Of a DNA stretch of 64,000 bases, positions 1 to 10,894 are shown one piece after another (within the stretch, counting starts at the first letter, position 1; every line of letters begins with the position of its first letter). The notes below the pieces were generated by a model that saw only the letters and a list, made by a program, of their open reading frames with translations, had not been told where the DNA came from and did not search any database. The translations under genes were made by a program, and so were the position numbers. The DNA is taken from assembly GCA_025200525.1 (NCBI GenBank), contig CM045762.1:84411893-84475892 (forward strand), in the 5' to 3' direction. Source of the DNA: Camellia lanceoleosa. Its lineage: Eukaryota > Streptophyta > Magnoliopsida > Ericales > Theaceae.

Positions 1-703
1 CTTTTCCAGTATTTACAAAAAGGATTGTGATTTCATCACTCTCTAGAAATCCATTCAAGTGGTTTTCAAACAGTTTATGTCCCCATCACAACATTCCCTC
101 TTTTAATGCCTTCAAGTCCAGTAGTAATAGTGGTAGTAGCACCAGTAATAAAACGGTCTTGCTATATAAAGACAAAAAAAAGTACAAGACAATTTTCAGT
201 AATTTGAAAATATTTTTCATTGATTTCAAAACTTTTTTTTTTAAAATAAGATTTTCAAAAAATTCAAAAAACAAAAAAAAAAGACCCAAGGGCTCTTATT
301 TGCATTTGCCTTAATAAAATAACAATAAAAGTAAGTATAATATTTCTTGTGAAAAAATAATAGCAATTATAATAAACATTAATTAACAGCCTCCCCTACC
401 ATGAGTTGAAATAGACATCACGCCTTCAATTTGATTCAGTTATTCTTTTTCTTTTTTCTTCAAAGTCTACGTGTCTCGATTGTTTGGGCATCATAGCCGG
501 CTATTTATAGGAACTTGGTGCAATCTTGAACCATATAATTGAGTAGACAGGACACTCCAATCAGGAGATTAAATTTCTCAAGTTGGACATTAACTATAGA
601 TTTGAGTGACAACCTAAATTACACATAGATCCAACAAGCAAACAAAATTTAGATTTCATTGAAACCATAAAGAAAATGGAGTTTGCTTCACGGGTATAGA
701 AAC
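1..703. other. AT-rich intergenic DNA
   Basis: No coding region is supported here. Short frames on both strands (27-314 plus, 86-289 minus) are low-complexity Lys/Phe/Ser stretches with no recognisable domain. Poly-A/T tracts dominate 170-300. The only suggestive signal is a TATA-like motif on the minus strand near 500, listed separately. Confidence 0.5.
499..511 (-). promoter_or_regulatory. possible TATA box, minus strand
   Basis: Read on the minus strand the bases are CCTATAAATAGCC, a good plant TATA-box match in a locally more GC-rich patch. A transcript would run leftwards off the window through an A-rich leader. No open frame downstream can be recognised, so this may be chance or belong to an unidentified repeat. 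Confidence 0.2.
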
Positions 704-706
704 TTA

Positions 707-1678
707 GGCTATGTTTGGTTTAGGTGTGAAATCATAATTCCACCCTCCTATTTTAGTGTTGTGTTTAGATATAGTTTTCAAATTTTGATTTCACACCCAC
801 GTTTGAAAATTATTTTCAGAACATGTTTGGCAGAGTGAGTTCTTGAATTTTGAATTTTGAATTTTAAATTTTAAAATTAGGTCTATCCGGTCATCCACCC
901 GAACATCCTCCCAGACAGTTTTTGAATTTTGGCTCTACTCGGTCGTCTGTTCAAACATCCTCTAAGACATCCGGCCAGTTGACCGGAACATAGCTGTTTT
1001 TTATTTTTTTGGCAATTGTCACTTGTTATTTGAAGAAAAAAATATATATAATTGTTTTGATATGTTTAAAATATAGAAATTATTTTTTTTAGACTAAAAT
1101 GATAAATTATTTGGCCATTTATTTAAAATTAACAAAAAACAATTTAAATAAAAATTAATTTGTCACAGTAATTTTTAAAAGATAAAAAGAAAAACATTTT
1201 AAAACAAAACAATCAAAAAAAAATTTCCAATCAAATATACGATCAAAAATAATTTTAAAACACTACCTGAATATTTTTTTTAAACAAAAAATAATATATA
1301 TTTTCCAATATTTTAAGTAAAAAAATATATTTTCGGAATTTTTTGAATTTTTTAAATAAAAAAATTTATTTTTTTCAATAATTATTTTTTTAATTGAATT
1401 TAAAAAAAAAAAAAATTGGTTCTAATTTTTTAATAAAGTTTTCAATAGAGTTTTGAATTATGTGTTTGGTTATGAGTTATAAATTTTTGAATTAAGTTTT
1501 AAAAACTCTTTTCAAAATTCATAACCAAATAACTTTTATTATTTCAAAACTCATTTCAAATATTCAAAACTCATAACCAACGAAATTTTCTCCTCTCAAA
1601 TCATGACTCAACAAATCACAAACTCAAAATCCAACCCCATTCTTAAATTATAATTTTAAAACTAAACCAAACGCTATC
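707..1678. mobile_element. Tourist-like (PIF/Harbinger) non-autonomous element, 972 bp
   Basis: The left end reads GGCTATGTTTGGTTTAG and the reverse complement of the right end reads GATAGCGTTTGGTTTAG; they agree over the inner 11 bases plus the first base. Both ends are flanked by TTA (704-706 and 1679-1681), the usual 3-bp target duplication of the PIF/Harbinger (Tourist) superfamily. The interior is AT-rich and contains no transposase frame, so it would depend on a transposase elsewhere. The subterminal parts are themselves imperfect inverted repeats (near 840-870 and 1440-1600). Confidence 0.7.
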
Positions 1679-1681
1679 TTA

Positions 1682-3623
1682 CATTTGTAGCCAATAATGT
1701 AACTGGAAGGGAAGCCTAATCTGTTCTAACGACATTATTGATGTATTAACTTTGTACTTGTCTAAATTAAGGTAAAATCAATTAATTTGGTAAAAGCAAA
1801 AAATCAGCTCAATAAATATCCTAAAATCTCATAAATAAACAAGTAAACAAACAAAGTGGATCACTTTGATTACCTTCAACGTTATGAAAACCTAATAATC
1901 ACTACAGTCAGCATAAAGAAAAGGTAAGTGACAAATTAATCTACATCCTAACAATTCTGTTCACAAGTTTCCAACATCACAAACCAATCAAACCACCCAT
2001 TGTGATCCATCAAAAACAGAACAAAGATCATTTGAAGCAACAAACAGTGTTGATGAACCCCATTAAACTAACAGAAACAAAGCCAATCATTACATGCTGA
2101 AACTTCAAGATCCATAAGGTTGTGTTTGAATCATGAATTTGGGGAGAGATTTGGAAAGTAAGAGCAAAATGTGAGGAGAAAAAAAAAACAAAAAAACAAA
2201 GATGGGTGTTTTAAAAAAAATTAAACATTAAAATTACAAAACCCACAAGAAGAAGAAGAAGAAGAAGAAGAAGAAGAAGAAGAAAGAAACCAAAGACTAA
2301 AAAAAGCAAAATCAAAGGATGTGAGCAAAAAATGAAGTAAAATGGAATGGTGATTGAAATAAAGAAGAAAATAAAAGAGGGGGTGAGAAGATCCAAAACC
2401 TGACAGAGAAGAGAACCAGAAGCTTATAGTGGCCATGGGTAACCCTGTTGATGTATGAGAAAAAGCTCATTATTCTTGGCCTCAGTTCTTGGAGCGAGCA
2501 ATCAAAGCAAAGCCTCACTCTCTCTGTATGCGGTGGACTTTTTTTTTTTTTTTGGGTTGTTGAGCAGATAAAGATTGCTTTTAATAATTTTCCAAACTAT
2601 AAAGTTCTTCTACTTTTTAATTATTAGGCCAAATTACCTACACCATTGAGTTTTTAACTAAATTATAAATTCTCCTCAAGGTTTCAAAAAGTATATCTAT
2701 CGCATGACAATTCACGTTATTAACGGAGATAGTAAATTAACTAAAATATCCTTGAATAAATTAGATTGACATTTTATAAAGTTTTTATTTAATATAGATC
2801 TATTTTATATTTAAAAAATTATACTCCCTTCCTTGAAATTTGTAATTTCATTACATATTGTCTCCTAGATTATTGATGTCATATTCTAAAATTTTTTAAG
2901 TGTCCATCTTATCATTTTTTTTACAATTTCTTCTTCTTATCATCGTAACTACATTTTACAACTTTTTATTATTAAATTTTATTTGAACATATTATTTTTG
3001 AGTGATGATATATAAATATAAATTTTATATAGAATTTTCAAACACAATGATATAATTTAATGGTGATCTTTCACTTTAAAACAAAATATCCATAAATATG
3101 ATTTATATTTTTATAATAATATCACTATTAGAACATTTTTATGATATTTTTGTATAAATTTTTATATATAAATATACTTTTTCATTTTTATTTTTACCAT
3201 TATATCTAGATTAGATCAATTTAATTTAGATATATTTAAAAAGTATAAAATTTGTGTTAAAAAATTTAAAAAAATTCATTGAATACAAAAAAATAAATAA
3301 AAAAATAACGTATTGAATTTTTCTAAACTAATATTTTAATTTCAAGCTACTTCATTACTCTTTCTTCATTCCTTTCATGTTTGAGGGATTCTATGGTACT
3401 TATTTATTACCCAAAAAATAACTATTCACCCAAAAACAAAACAAAAAAAAATCTCAAAAATAACAAATTAACTAATTAGGTTGTGAATACAAAATTAATT
3501 AATTGAATAAGTTATGAAACACAAAATTAAAAGGAAAAACACTTATTAGATGGTGAAAATATCATAAAATTAACATATAATTAAATAAGTTTTCAACTCA
3601 AGAAATGGCTTATCAAAATATTC
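1682..3623. other. AT-rich intergenic DNA with an AAG microsatellite
   Basis: No gene is supported. Apart from the trinucleotide run at 2247-2284, the stretch is A/T homopolymer-rich. The reading frames around 2211-2518 come from the microsatellite and its pyrimidine-rich complement. Confidence 0.5.
2247..2284. repeat. (AAG)n microsatellite, about 12 units
   Basis: An uninterrupted AAG/GAA run that decays into AAGAAAGAAAC. On the minus strand it forms the poly-Leu or poly-Ser stretches of artefact frames. Confidence 0.9.
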
Positions 3624-3626
3624 TTA

Positions 3627-3840
3627 GGCTATGTTTGGTTTGATTTAAAAAAAAAATTAAATAAGAAATAAAAATAAAAAGTAATTATCATTTTTATATA
3701 ATTTTATCTTTTGATTGGTTACAAATAAGTTTTACAAATTAAATATATTTTTTCATATTTATCTTTATTAAATTAGTTTTTATTTTTTCAAATAAAAATT
3801 TGATTTTTTTTTTTTTCTAAATAACAAACTAAACATGGTT
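3627..3840. mobile_element. Tourist-like MITE, 214 bp
   Basis: The left terminus GGCTATGTTTGGTTTG repeats the terminus of the element at 707. The right terminus, reverse complemented, is AACCATGTTTAGTTTG (mismatches mainly at the outer bases). TTA flanks both sides (3624-3626, 3841-3843). The interior is A/T-rich and non-coding. The shared left end places it in the same family as the 972-bp copy, probably as a short derivative. Confidence 0.65.
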
Positions 3841-3843
3841 TTA

Positions 3844-4660
3844 AAAACTTAATTTTTTTTTATCTAACGTAAATTTTTTATAAATTTTATTAATTTATCA
3901 AAAAAATTTCAGATTAAATCAGGTTATTTGGTGCTTTGGAAAGATACCAAGGATAATATTATCCATTACTACATATTTTGGTAATGCTAACATTCTTCTA
4001 TAACTATTCTTAACATTTAGTTGACTACAATTGTTATACGAATATAATTTCTGAAATTTTAAGTCAAGTTTGTAATTTAGCTAATGTTAAGCGGTGCGGG
4101 TAATTTGTCCTAATTATTAATTTCGCCGGTCACCCCGGATTGATTGTCTGCCACCTAAGAAGTGGGCACTCAATGAACAACACGTGGCAAGAAGTTTCTT
4201 GGGTAAGTACCATTCTGTAAGTTCTTACAACAGGAGGCAACATCTGATCCTAGGCCTCCAACTGAGTAGACCAATTTGTTTATCAGTCCACATGATTGGT
4301 TTGGTATGTTTACCAATTTTATTTTATTTTATTATTTTATGAAGCAGGTTTTTTGTTTTTTCTTTGGTCCGCTGTCTCGTTTTATGATCCTTATTTTGTT
4401 AATTCGCCCTTTATTATTTTAATCTTTTTGTATAGATAATTTATAAAAGAAAATAAAATAAATTGAATTTATAATTATAATCATATAATTTAATTATTTT
4501 ACTCTTAGAAATAAATAAATAAACAAATTATTTTTAAAATTATATTTGTTTTTGAATTAAAATAATAAAATCATATAATTTGATTATTTATGAACAATTT
4601 ATATACATATTTAAAAGGGGATTTTTTTTTTAAATATCTCTAATATTAGGAATTTAGAGG
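3844..4660. other. AT-rich intergenic DNA
   Basis: No gene is supported. A less AT-rich patch at 4090-4290 (GGTGCGGGT, CACCCCGG, ACACGTGGC) has no open frame and cannot be assigned. The rest is A/T-rich spacer. Confidence 0.45.
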
Positions 4661-4664
4661 ATTA

Positions 4665-5020
4665 GAGCATCTCCAACGGTAGTAGGTATTTTACCTATCT
4701 AAATATTATTATAAAGTATATATTTTATTTTTCCTGTCAACTATTTCCTGTTTCTACTCTAATCATGCTCTTTATTTTAGGTATTCATCCAAATACTATT
4801 AACTTTATAGAATGTCACGTCAACAACAAAGATGAAGGGAAATAATCCTAATGATTAAATACATTTTGTCTAACCTCGAAGGCTAGCTACATGTAGCTAG
4901 TAAATGTGAACTGAACCAAAATGCCTAATCATATGCCTAATGCATTAGAGTTGAAAAAAGTGAGTCACATTAGGCATTTTGACTAATAAGTATTATATGT
5001 CTAATGGGTTAAAGATGCTC
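4665..5020. mobile_element. MITE with GAGCATCTCCAAC termini, 356 bp
   Basis: The left end GAGCATCTCCAAC pairs with GTTAAAGATGCTC at the right end, giving 13-bp terminal inverted repeats with two mismatches. TA lies outside each end (4663-4664, 5021-5022) and is the likely target duplication, although TTA/TAA symmetry makes the exact boundary ambiguous. GAGCATCTCC ends are common in short plant MITEs. The interior holds direct repeats of ATGCCTAAT and no coding frame. Confidence 0.6.
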
Positions 5021-5341
5021 TAAGATCCCTAAAACACACACTCGTTTTATATCCAAATTTATTGAACCAAAATACCCTTGTTGGGATCTTCAATCATGAG
5101 GGACGATGATCAGCGATGGCATTAAGGTCAGTGTTAAAGTGGATACGGATGTTTTTGTGGTTAAGAGAACAAGCAATGGCCTAAGACTTGGCCTTTTTCA
5201 TTGCAAGAAAAATGAGGTTCGCTACCGGAACTGCTAGTGATGTTGGTAGTGAAAGCAGATTACTTCTTGTTGTTGTTGTTGTTGGGATGAGACATAGAAA
5301 GCAATCAAAGACATCATTCTATGAAGAGAATCCCAAACACA
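5021..5341. other. intergenic DNA, no gene seen
   Basis: Between the MITE and the microsatellite there is about 320 bp of mixed composition, with a short (TTG)n run at 5267-5284. The frame crossing it (5188-5412, plus) reads into the GAA/TA microsatellite and shows no domain. Confidence 0.4.
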
Positions 5342-5394
5342 AAGAAGAAGAAGAAGAAGAAGAAGAGAGAGATATATATATATATATATATATA
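5342..5394. repeat. compound (GAA)n-(TA)n microsatellite
   Basis: About eight GAA units, a short GAGAGA transition and about eleven TA units follow one another directly. Confidence 0.85.
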
Positions 5395-5399
5395 TGGGT

Positions 5400-5882
5400 G
5401 TGGCATGTTTGATTTTCATTGGAATTTCTCTAAAATTTCTCTGGGCATTGTCACTAGAATTTCTCTAAACACAACACAATCTCCTTAGAATTTCTCTGAG
5501 TATGTGTGTTTATGTTTGGAATTTTTCTTGGCATTTTTATTGGAATTTCTCTAGATACATCACAATTCCCTTGAAATTCTTTAAGTGTGTTTGTGTGTTC
5601 ATGTTTGGAATTTCTCTAGGTATTTTCACTGGAATTTCTCTGAACATATCGCAATCCCCTTGGAATTTCGCCAAGTATGTTTGTGTGATCTTATTTGGAA
5701 TTTCTCTGGACACATCATAATTCCCTTCAAATTTCTCTAAGTTTGTTTTTGTGTTTATGTTTGGAATTTCTCTAGATACATTACAATCCCTTTAGAATTT
5801 CTTGAGTTTGTTTGTATGTTCATATTTGGAATTTCTCTAGACATTTTCATTGGAATTTCTCTAGACATATCACAATTCCCCG
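5400..5882. repeat. minisatellite, GGAATTTCTCT units (about 66 and 90 bp periods)
   Basis: The anchor TTTGGA starts at 5515, 5604, 5694, 5760 and 5825, giving spacings of 89, 90, 66 and 65 bp. The long unit contains an extra ~23-bp block, 'CATTTTCACTGGAATTTCTC', that the short unit lacks. Copies have diverged by point changes. It ends where the inverted array at 5890 starts. Confidence 0.8.
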
Positions 5883-5889
5883 GTGTTTA

Positions 5890-6150
5890 AGAAAATTTAT
5901 ACAGTGACCATAGCCAAAGAAAATTCATACAGTGACCACAGCCAGAGAAAATTCACAAAATTACAAACAGTGACCACAATCAGAGAAAATTTACACAGTG
6001 ATCACAGTAAAAGAAAATTCATACGGCCAAAGAAAATTTACACAGTTAGAGAAAATTCACAAAATTACAAACAATGATCACAACCAAAGCAAATTCATAT
6101 AGTTCCCACATCCAGAGAAAATTCACACAGTCTAGAGAAAATTCAATTTG
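5890..6150. repeat. minisatellite, AGAGAAAATTC units (about 28-31 bp)
   Basis: About eight diverged units of the form CAGTGACCACAGCCAGAGAA followed by AATTCA. Some carry an extra CAAAATTACAAA block. The reverse complement of the unit (TGAATTTTCTCTGGCTGTGG followed by TCACTG) matches the long unit of the preceding array (GGAATTTCTCTGGGCATTGT followed by CACT), so the two arrays are inverted relatives. Confidence 0.75.
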
Positions 6151-6280
6151 ATTTGTTCACACAACTTTCAATCTGATTTGCTCATATATCATAACCCCCT
6201 CGTCCAAATTCCGTTACATTTGTGAGTTTATTGTTATCTATGATCACCCATTCTTTAGTCTTCAGCAAATAGATAAAAGA

Positions 6281-6471
6281 CCCAATCTCATGGTAGCGGA
6301 AAAGCTAGATGGGGTGAGCGTGGCTGCAAAGGTGGTAAGGGGGGTTCGAGACTTGGCATCAAAGACATGAACGAAGCCAACAACAATGAAGCGGCCGTCA
6401 GAGCAGAAGGAGACGGATGTGGCGGTATCGAAGAATGAAAAGATAATGGACTTAGATTCTAGGGTTTGGAA
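6281..6471 (-). pseudogene. UTP15-like WD40 fragment, copy A
   Basis: Read on the minus strand from about 6456 downwards, one frame gives a continuous WD40-like segment containing SKSIIFSF, TSVSFCSDGRF and VHVFDAKSRTPLTTF. This matches the start of the first WD repeats of UTP15, a U3 snoRNP (small-subunit processome) protein that acts in the nucleolus in 18S pre-rRNA processing. Only about 55 residues remain; a few residues are missing between the first two blade motifs, and no start codon or downstream repeats follow. It is therefore a relic, not a gene. A second copy lies about 70 bp upstream on the same strand. The UTP15 assignment is from motif memory; a different WD40 protein is possible. 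Confidence 0.5.
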
Positions 6472-6540
6472 ATAGAAGATTATGAGGTGTGGGAGAGATC
6501 CAAATCTATAGAGAAAGAAAAAAGAGAAGATAAATGGAAA

Positions 6541-6653
6541 GACAAGGCCAGAATGGGAGCCGACGATGGCGATGGAGCGGCTGTCAGAACGGAAGAAGGC
6601 AAAGGTGACGGTGTCGGAGAGTGAAGAGATGATGTATTTGGATTTTAGGGTTT
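6541..6653 (-). pseudogene. UTP15-like WD40 fragment, copy B
   Basis: On the minus strand from about 6641, one frame reads KYIISSLSDTVTFAFFRSDS then RSIAIVGSHSGLVF, aligning residue by residue with copy A and with the same UTP15-like segment, including the SD/DGR-type turn and the GLV blade start. It breaks after about 33 residues into A/T-rich sequence. The leaders upstream of both copies (AAACCCTAAAATCC and AAACCCTAGAATCT, then GAGAGAT-type runs) are also alike, so the duplicated unit is larger than the coding piece. Confidence 0.5.
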
Positions 6654-6659
6654 GAGAAG

Positions 6660-7020
6660 AGAGAGATCAGATAAATGGATAAGAGAGAGAAAAGATAAGA
6701 AAGACCCAAATATTTTTTTTTTTTTTGAATAAAATAGAAGTAAAAAAATATAAAGGACCTTATGTAACAGGAAAAAAAAAATTATGGACCTTTTCTACTA
6801 TCTAATGTTGGAAAGGAATGCTAAACTAATTTCCCCTATTTAAAATAGGCATTCGGTTCATAAATCCAATTTTAAAGTTTTTTTGCCCAAAGATTCACAT
6901 TTTAAAATAATTTATCCATAAAGACAAGGCTCTTACAAAATAATCAAACTACCCATTTATATATATATTTTTATATATAATAAACTGTGGAAAGTTGAAA
7001 TAATACCAAACTTCCCATCT
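6660..7020. other. AT-rich spacer
   Basis: A/T-rich sequence with homopolymer runs at 6713-6726 and 6771-6782. No coding region or terminal repeats were seen. Confidence 0.4.
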
Positions 7021-7330
7021 CCTCTCTCTGCTATGTCCATGTTCATCTCTCCCCATTACACCACGCCGTCGCCGCCGTGACTGCCGCTGCCACCACCTCC
7101 GTCACCGTCCCTCTCTCTGTCTCTCTTCTCTTCACCTCCGTTATCGCTAACTGACCACCACTATCTCCGTCGCCGATGATCTAAGTAGATCTGTTACCGG
7201 TCGTAGATCTGAGTAGATTTGTAATCACCAAGATCTTTGTTACCGCTAATCTGAGCATGTCCTATTTTCTTTTCATTACCAACATCTCTCTATCTCTCTT
7301 ATTCTCTTCTCTCATTTTCACACAGAATCG
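7021..7330. other. pyrimidine-rich, relatively GC-rich patch of unknown origin
   Basis: This stretch stands out from its AT-rich surroundings: CTCTCT runs, CCGTCGCCGCCGTGACTGCC-like sequence and a degenerate internal repeat of GATCT(A/G)AGTAGAT(C/T)TGT at 7178-7250. It resembles the 5' leader and first exon of a plant gene, but no frame longer than about 20 codons follows from its ATG codons. It may be a gene-leader relic. Confidence 0.3.
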
Positions 7331-8850
7331 AATAAATTCATAAACTATCAAAAACATGGAATAGTTTCGGAACTACATAACCGAAAATGATAAATGTAAT
7401 AATAAAATGATAAATGGAATGCACATAGATCCGAAAATGATAAATGCAATAACAAAATGATAAATATAATAAGAAAATGGAAAGATATCTTACCTTCAAC
7501 ATTATTTTGGAGGATTTACTATGGTCTTCAATGAAGGTTGAATGGAGGTCTTCTATGCAAGTTTGCAATGAAGGAAATATTTCACTTCAAACCAAAGTCT
7601 TCAAGGGCGTAAGTGGGTCAAAGTGGAAGTAAGGTCAATCAAAAGTGTGTGGAAAAATGGTTAGTGGTGTGTGTACAATAGTTATAAGTGAAAGGTGTAA
7701 TTGTAACTTTAAGTGTGCGAATTGAGAAAATTAATTGATAATCAAATTATTAGATATGTGTATTGAGAAAAGATGTGCCCTAAGCTAATTAAGTGTGTGG
7801 AAATAGAATTTCCCGGTAGTTTGGCCTAAGATCTAGATCACTATCTCTGTCTCTTTTTCTCTAAATCTCTCTCTACATCTTTATTCCATTGTTGTTTCTC
7901 AAATTTTAAATGATCATGGTTTTTTTTTTTTTTTTTGAACTAACCGATCATGGAATTGGACAGATAAAACTTATACAGGCATGAAAATTTGTACAGATAA
8001 AATTAAACAAATAAAGTATGTTGGTGTTATTGTTGATCAATGTTGTTCTTGTTGATGACGATCTGGATTTTCTTTTTTTTTTTTCATTTTTGTTATTGTT
8101 CTCGTTGACAGCAACATATATATATAAAGATTTTAACAAATATCAAGATATATATATATATATATAGAGAAAAGGGGTAAAAATTTAACAAATCAAGTAA
8201 TAACTTTCAACATATAGTAAAATTTTGAACATATAAGGAGAAAAAATTAAACAGATAGTCAAAAAAATTATATAGATAAATATAAATTTAAACAGATAGA
8301 AATTAATTTGAACGGATAGATATACATTTGAACTGATAGTCCAAAAAAGTCAACAAATAAATTAAGGGGTAAAATTGAAAACAAATTGTTCTCCAAAACT
8401 AACTATCAAACTATTTCATAAAATGTGGGTCTCTCACCAACAAAAAAAATATCTACTTGACCTAATGCCTTATACCCTCCTTATATTGGATTTATCACTA
8501 ATTTTCTCATTTAAAAATTGAATATAACAAATTGCCTAAATAGGAATGGCCAACAGAGTATTGCTAAAGACCCACATATTTGGTCCATAAATTCATCCAT
8601 AATGATATTGCAAGGAAATGGGGCCTTCAGTCATTGGGTGTGTAACAAATCTGAAATTGACATCTATCGTAATATATCATTATGGGTAGAATTGTGGGAG
8701 TCATGGTCTCAAATAGTTTCTTAATCAACACATTGGAGAGAAATGCTGCAATGTGCACCCTTAAAAGAGTGTATATGGTATACCTTTCATAATTTTTTTA
8801 TAAAATTTCACAAAATTTCATAGAGCATTGCTATTCAGGTCAAAAAATTA
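7331..8850. other. AT-rich spacer with short degenerate repeats
   Basis: No gene is supported. At 7378-7480 the motif CGAAAATGATAAATG(C/T)AAT is repeated with changes, and at 8220-8345 the motif AA(C/A)(A/G)GATAG recurs in A/T-rich sequence. A (TA)n run lies at 8149-8165. Frames at 7338-7568, 7948-8139 and 8518-8724 show no domain. Confidence 0.4.
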
Positions 8851-8988
8851 GGCTCACTTTCTAAATCCAATAATGTGGCACTCTATTAAATAACTAAGTC
8901 AATTTTCTCTCGTATTTATTCTTTAATTATCAACCAATCATTTTGTTGATACAGTACTAAGTCTAGAAAATGGATTTAGAAAGTGGGC
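8851..8988. mobile_element. small inverted-repeat element (MITE-like)
   Basis: GGCTCACTTTCTAAATCCA at 8851-8869 faces its near-perfect inverse TGGATTTAGAAAGTGGGC at 8971-8988, leaving a ~100-bp A/T-rich centre. This is a stem-loop architecture typical of MITEs. No convincing target duplication was found, so the true ends may lie further out (the left side may begin at GAGCATTGC, 8823). Confidence 0.5.
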
Positions 8989-9065
8989 ATGTATATCATT
9001 TTCCAATTTGATAACATAAACATAAAATGTCATAACAAAATAACAAAGTGTCATAACATTATCAT

Positions 9066-9888
9066 TAGGGGTGATCGTAGGCCGATTTTGGTCGGTTTGG
9101 GTTTATGGTTAGGGTTAGACCCACCCGCAACCACGCGGATTGAAAAAATTGGACCCGCCTGCAATGTGGTTTGCAATTTGTGCAAGTAGATCAATCGAGT
9201 GTGCAGGTGGATGCATTTAGTTGTGCAGGCTGAGATTTTATTATTAAAAAAAAAAAAATTGACCTATTCATGAAACTCAATAATTTGTAACTCATTCAAA
9301 CTCGTTCAATTACTAAACAAATCAAATTTATGCTTTACTTTCAAGCAATTTTCATTTGTAAATAATTTGTAAATTTATAAATTATTAATGTATTGCTTAT
9401 TACTTATTGCTTAAAGCAAAATTTTAGGATGTACACACTTTTATAGGAGTTGAGAATGGTTAAAGTATTCTTCTCTCTCTTTTTTTTTTCTTTTTTTTTT
9501 TTCCCGACATAGGACAACCACAAATGGACTTAAATATATATATATAGACAAACGTGATTTGATCTTAAGTTTTCATTACATTGCATCCCATATTATATTT
9601 TAATACTTTCAATAGGCACAAAGGTTTCATATAAATAGGGAAAGGTAATGAAGTTGAGATAAAAAGGTTTGAGAAAATAAACAACTCATGTGGGAGGTTA
9701 GAGAATTTTTATTTATTTAATAATACGGGCGAGTTGTGGACGGGCTGAGTACAGTCCGCAAACCACAATTTTATCTAAAACTTAACCCACATTTGACCCT
9801 ATTTATCTCTTGAAACCGCCCAAAACCTTGTGGGTAGGATCAGATTGGACGGGTTGTGTGGATTAGGCCAACTAGCTATCCATCCCTA
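9066..9888. mobile_element. non-autonomous hAT-like element, 823 bp
   Basis: The element starts TAGGGGTGATCGTAGGCC. The reverse complement of its end starts TAGGGATGGATAGCTAGTTG, giving imperfect terminal inverted repeats beginning TAGGG. It is flanked by a perfect 8-bp direct repeat, ATTATCAT (9058-9065 and 9889-9896), the duplication length of hAT transposons. Subterminal regions at each end are GC-richer and contain repeated GGGTT/CCCGC words, as transposase-binding regions often do. No transposase frame is present. Boundary confidence is high; the superfamily call rests on TSD length and the TAGGG start. Confidence 0.75.
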
Positions 9889-10034
9889 ATTATCATTCCT
9901 AACTTTATGGTGCACATCATAAACTCAATACTCATGACTTTATCACAAAATATCATAACATACATCACAATTATAATTTTTATCAATTTTTTTTTTCTTA
10001 TGTGCACCTTTTCAAATATGTATGTTGTAAATTT

Positions 10035-10479
10035 TGTAAATTATTTTATAGTGTTATGCATAATAACCATCATAACCCAAAACCTAGAACTTTCATGTAA
10101 ATAACTTTACATACCTGAATCCATTATTGTGAAAAAAAATTCAGAGATTCAGTAGATGAATGAAAACAAACTCTAACCTTTAAGTTCATGGGAAAATAGT
10201 TTCTCTCTCTCAACCCTCTTTAGAATAATGTGAATTCAGAATAATTTGATGGGTAATCTAAATGTCCTTTTATAGGTAAAGAGAGGATCAATTTCCTTAT
10301 TCAACGATAATTCCACTTTCCCATCAAAGTAGGATACTTAGAAAACACTCTTCTTTATTTAGTAATTAAATAAAATCTTGTAACAAAAAATATCGAATCA
10401 TAATCCTGCCAAATCTCTAATTCATATTATCATATCATGTGGGTCACCATAATGACTAAATAATTAATTTAGTCTTATG
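10035..10479 (-). repeat. copia 3' LTR
   Basis: Aligns along its whole length with 45942-46384 (shared blocks CCTGAATCCATTATTGTG, TTCAGAGATTCAGTAGATGA, ATCATATCATGTGG, AATTAATTTAGTCTTA). It is preceded on the minus strand by a polypurine tract. The canonical TG start is CA here, reflecting age. Confidence 0.75.
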
Positions 10480-10490
10480 TTCTCCCACTT
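10480..10490 (-). other. polypurine tract of the copia element
   Basis: Minus-strand AAGTGGGAGAA abuts the 3' LTR, the expected position of the plus-strand primer of reverse transcription. The younger copia at 51110 has GAGTGGGAGA in the same place. Confidence 0.7.
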
Positions 10491-10894
10491 AGCTCATATG
10501 GTAACTTACGTCAAGATTTAACAAGGTTGACATTAGTCGTACAATAAACCATATCCAATCTTACATTTAATTTGGTCATCATCATAATACTATAATTAAA
10601 TAGTTCACTAATGCGAGTCATGGAGGTTCTACACTAATAGTATGATATAGTCCTTTCCATGTACTATAACACTAGCAACTAGTTTAACATAGCCCTTTAA
10701 GTGAAGAGTGTAAAGAGATCCAATGATAATGTCTTTTTATGAAATACTATTCTTGTTATCATTCATTTATTCTCATACATATGTGTACTCATTCCATAAT
10801 AGGAAATATATCAGAAACACTTTAATGATATCAAAATGTAAAATAACTAATCATAAAACAGTCCATTACATAAAATAAATACTATTATGGTTAC

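Noticed and set aside
5188..5419. Frames ending in poly-Glu or Ile-Tyr repeats
   Set aside because: Created by the GAA and TA microsatellites.
7938..8170. Possible small gene with (TA)n and poly-T
   Set aside because: Only low-complexity sequence; no domain or splice structure.
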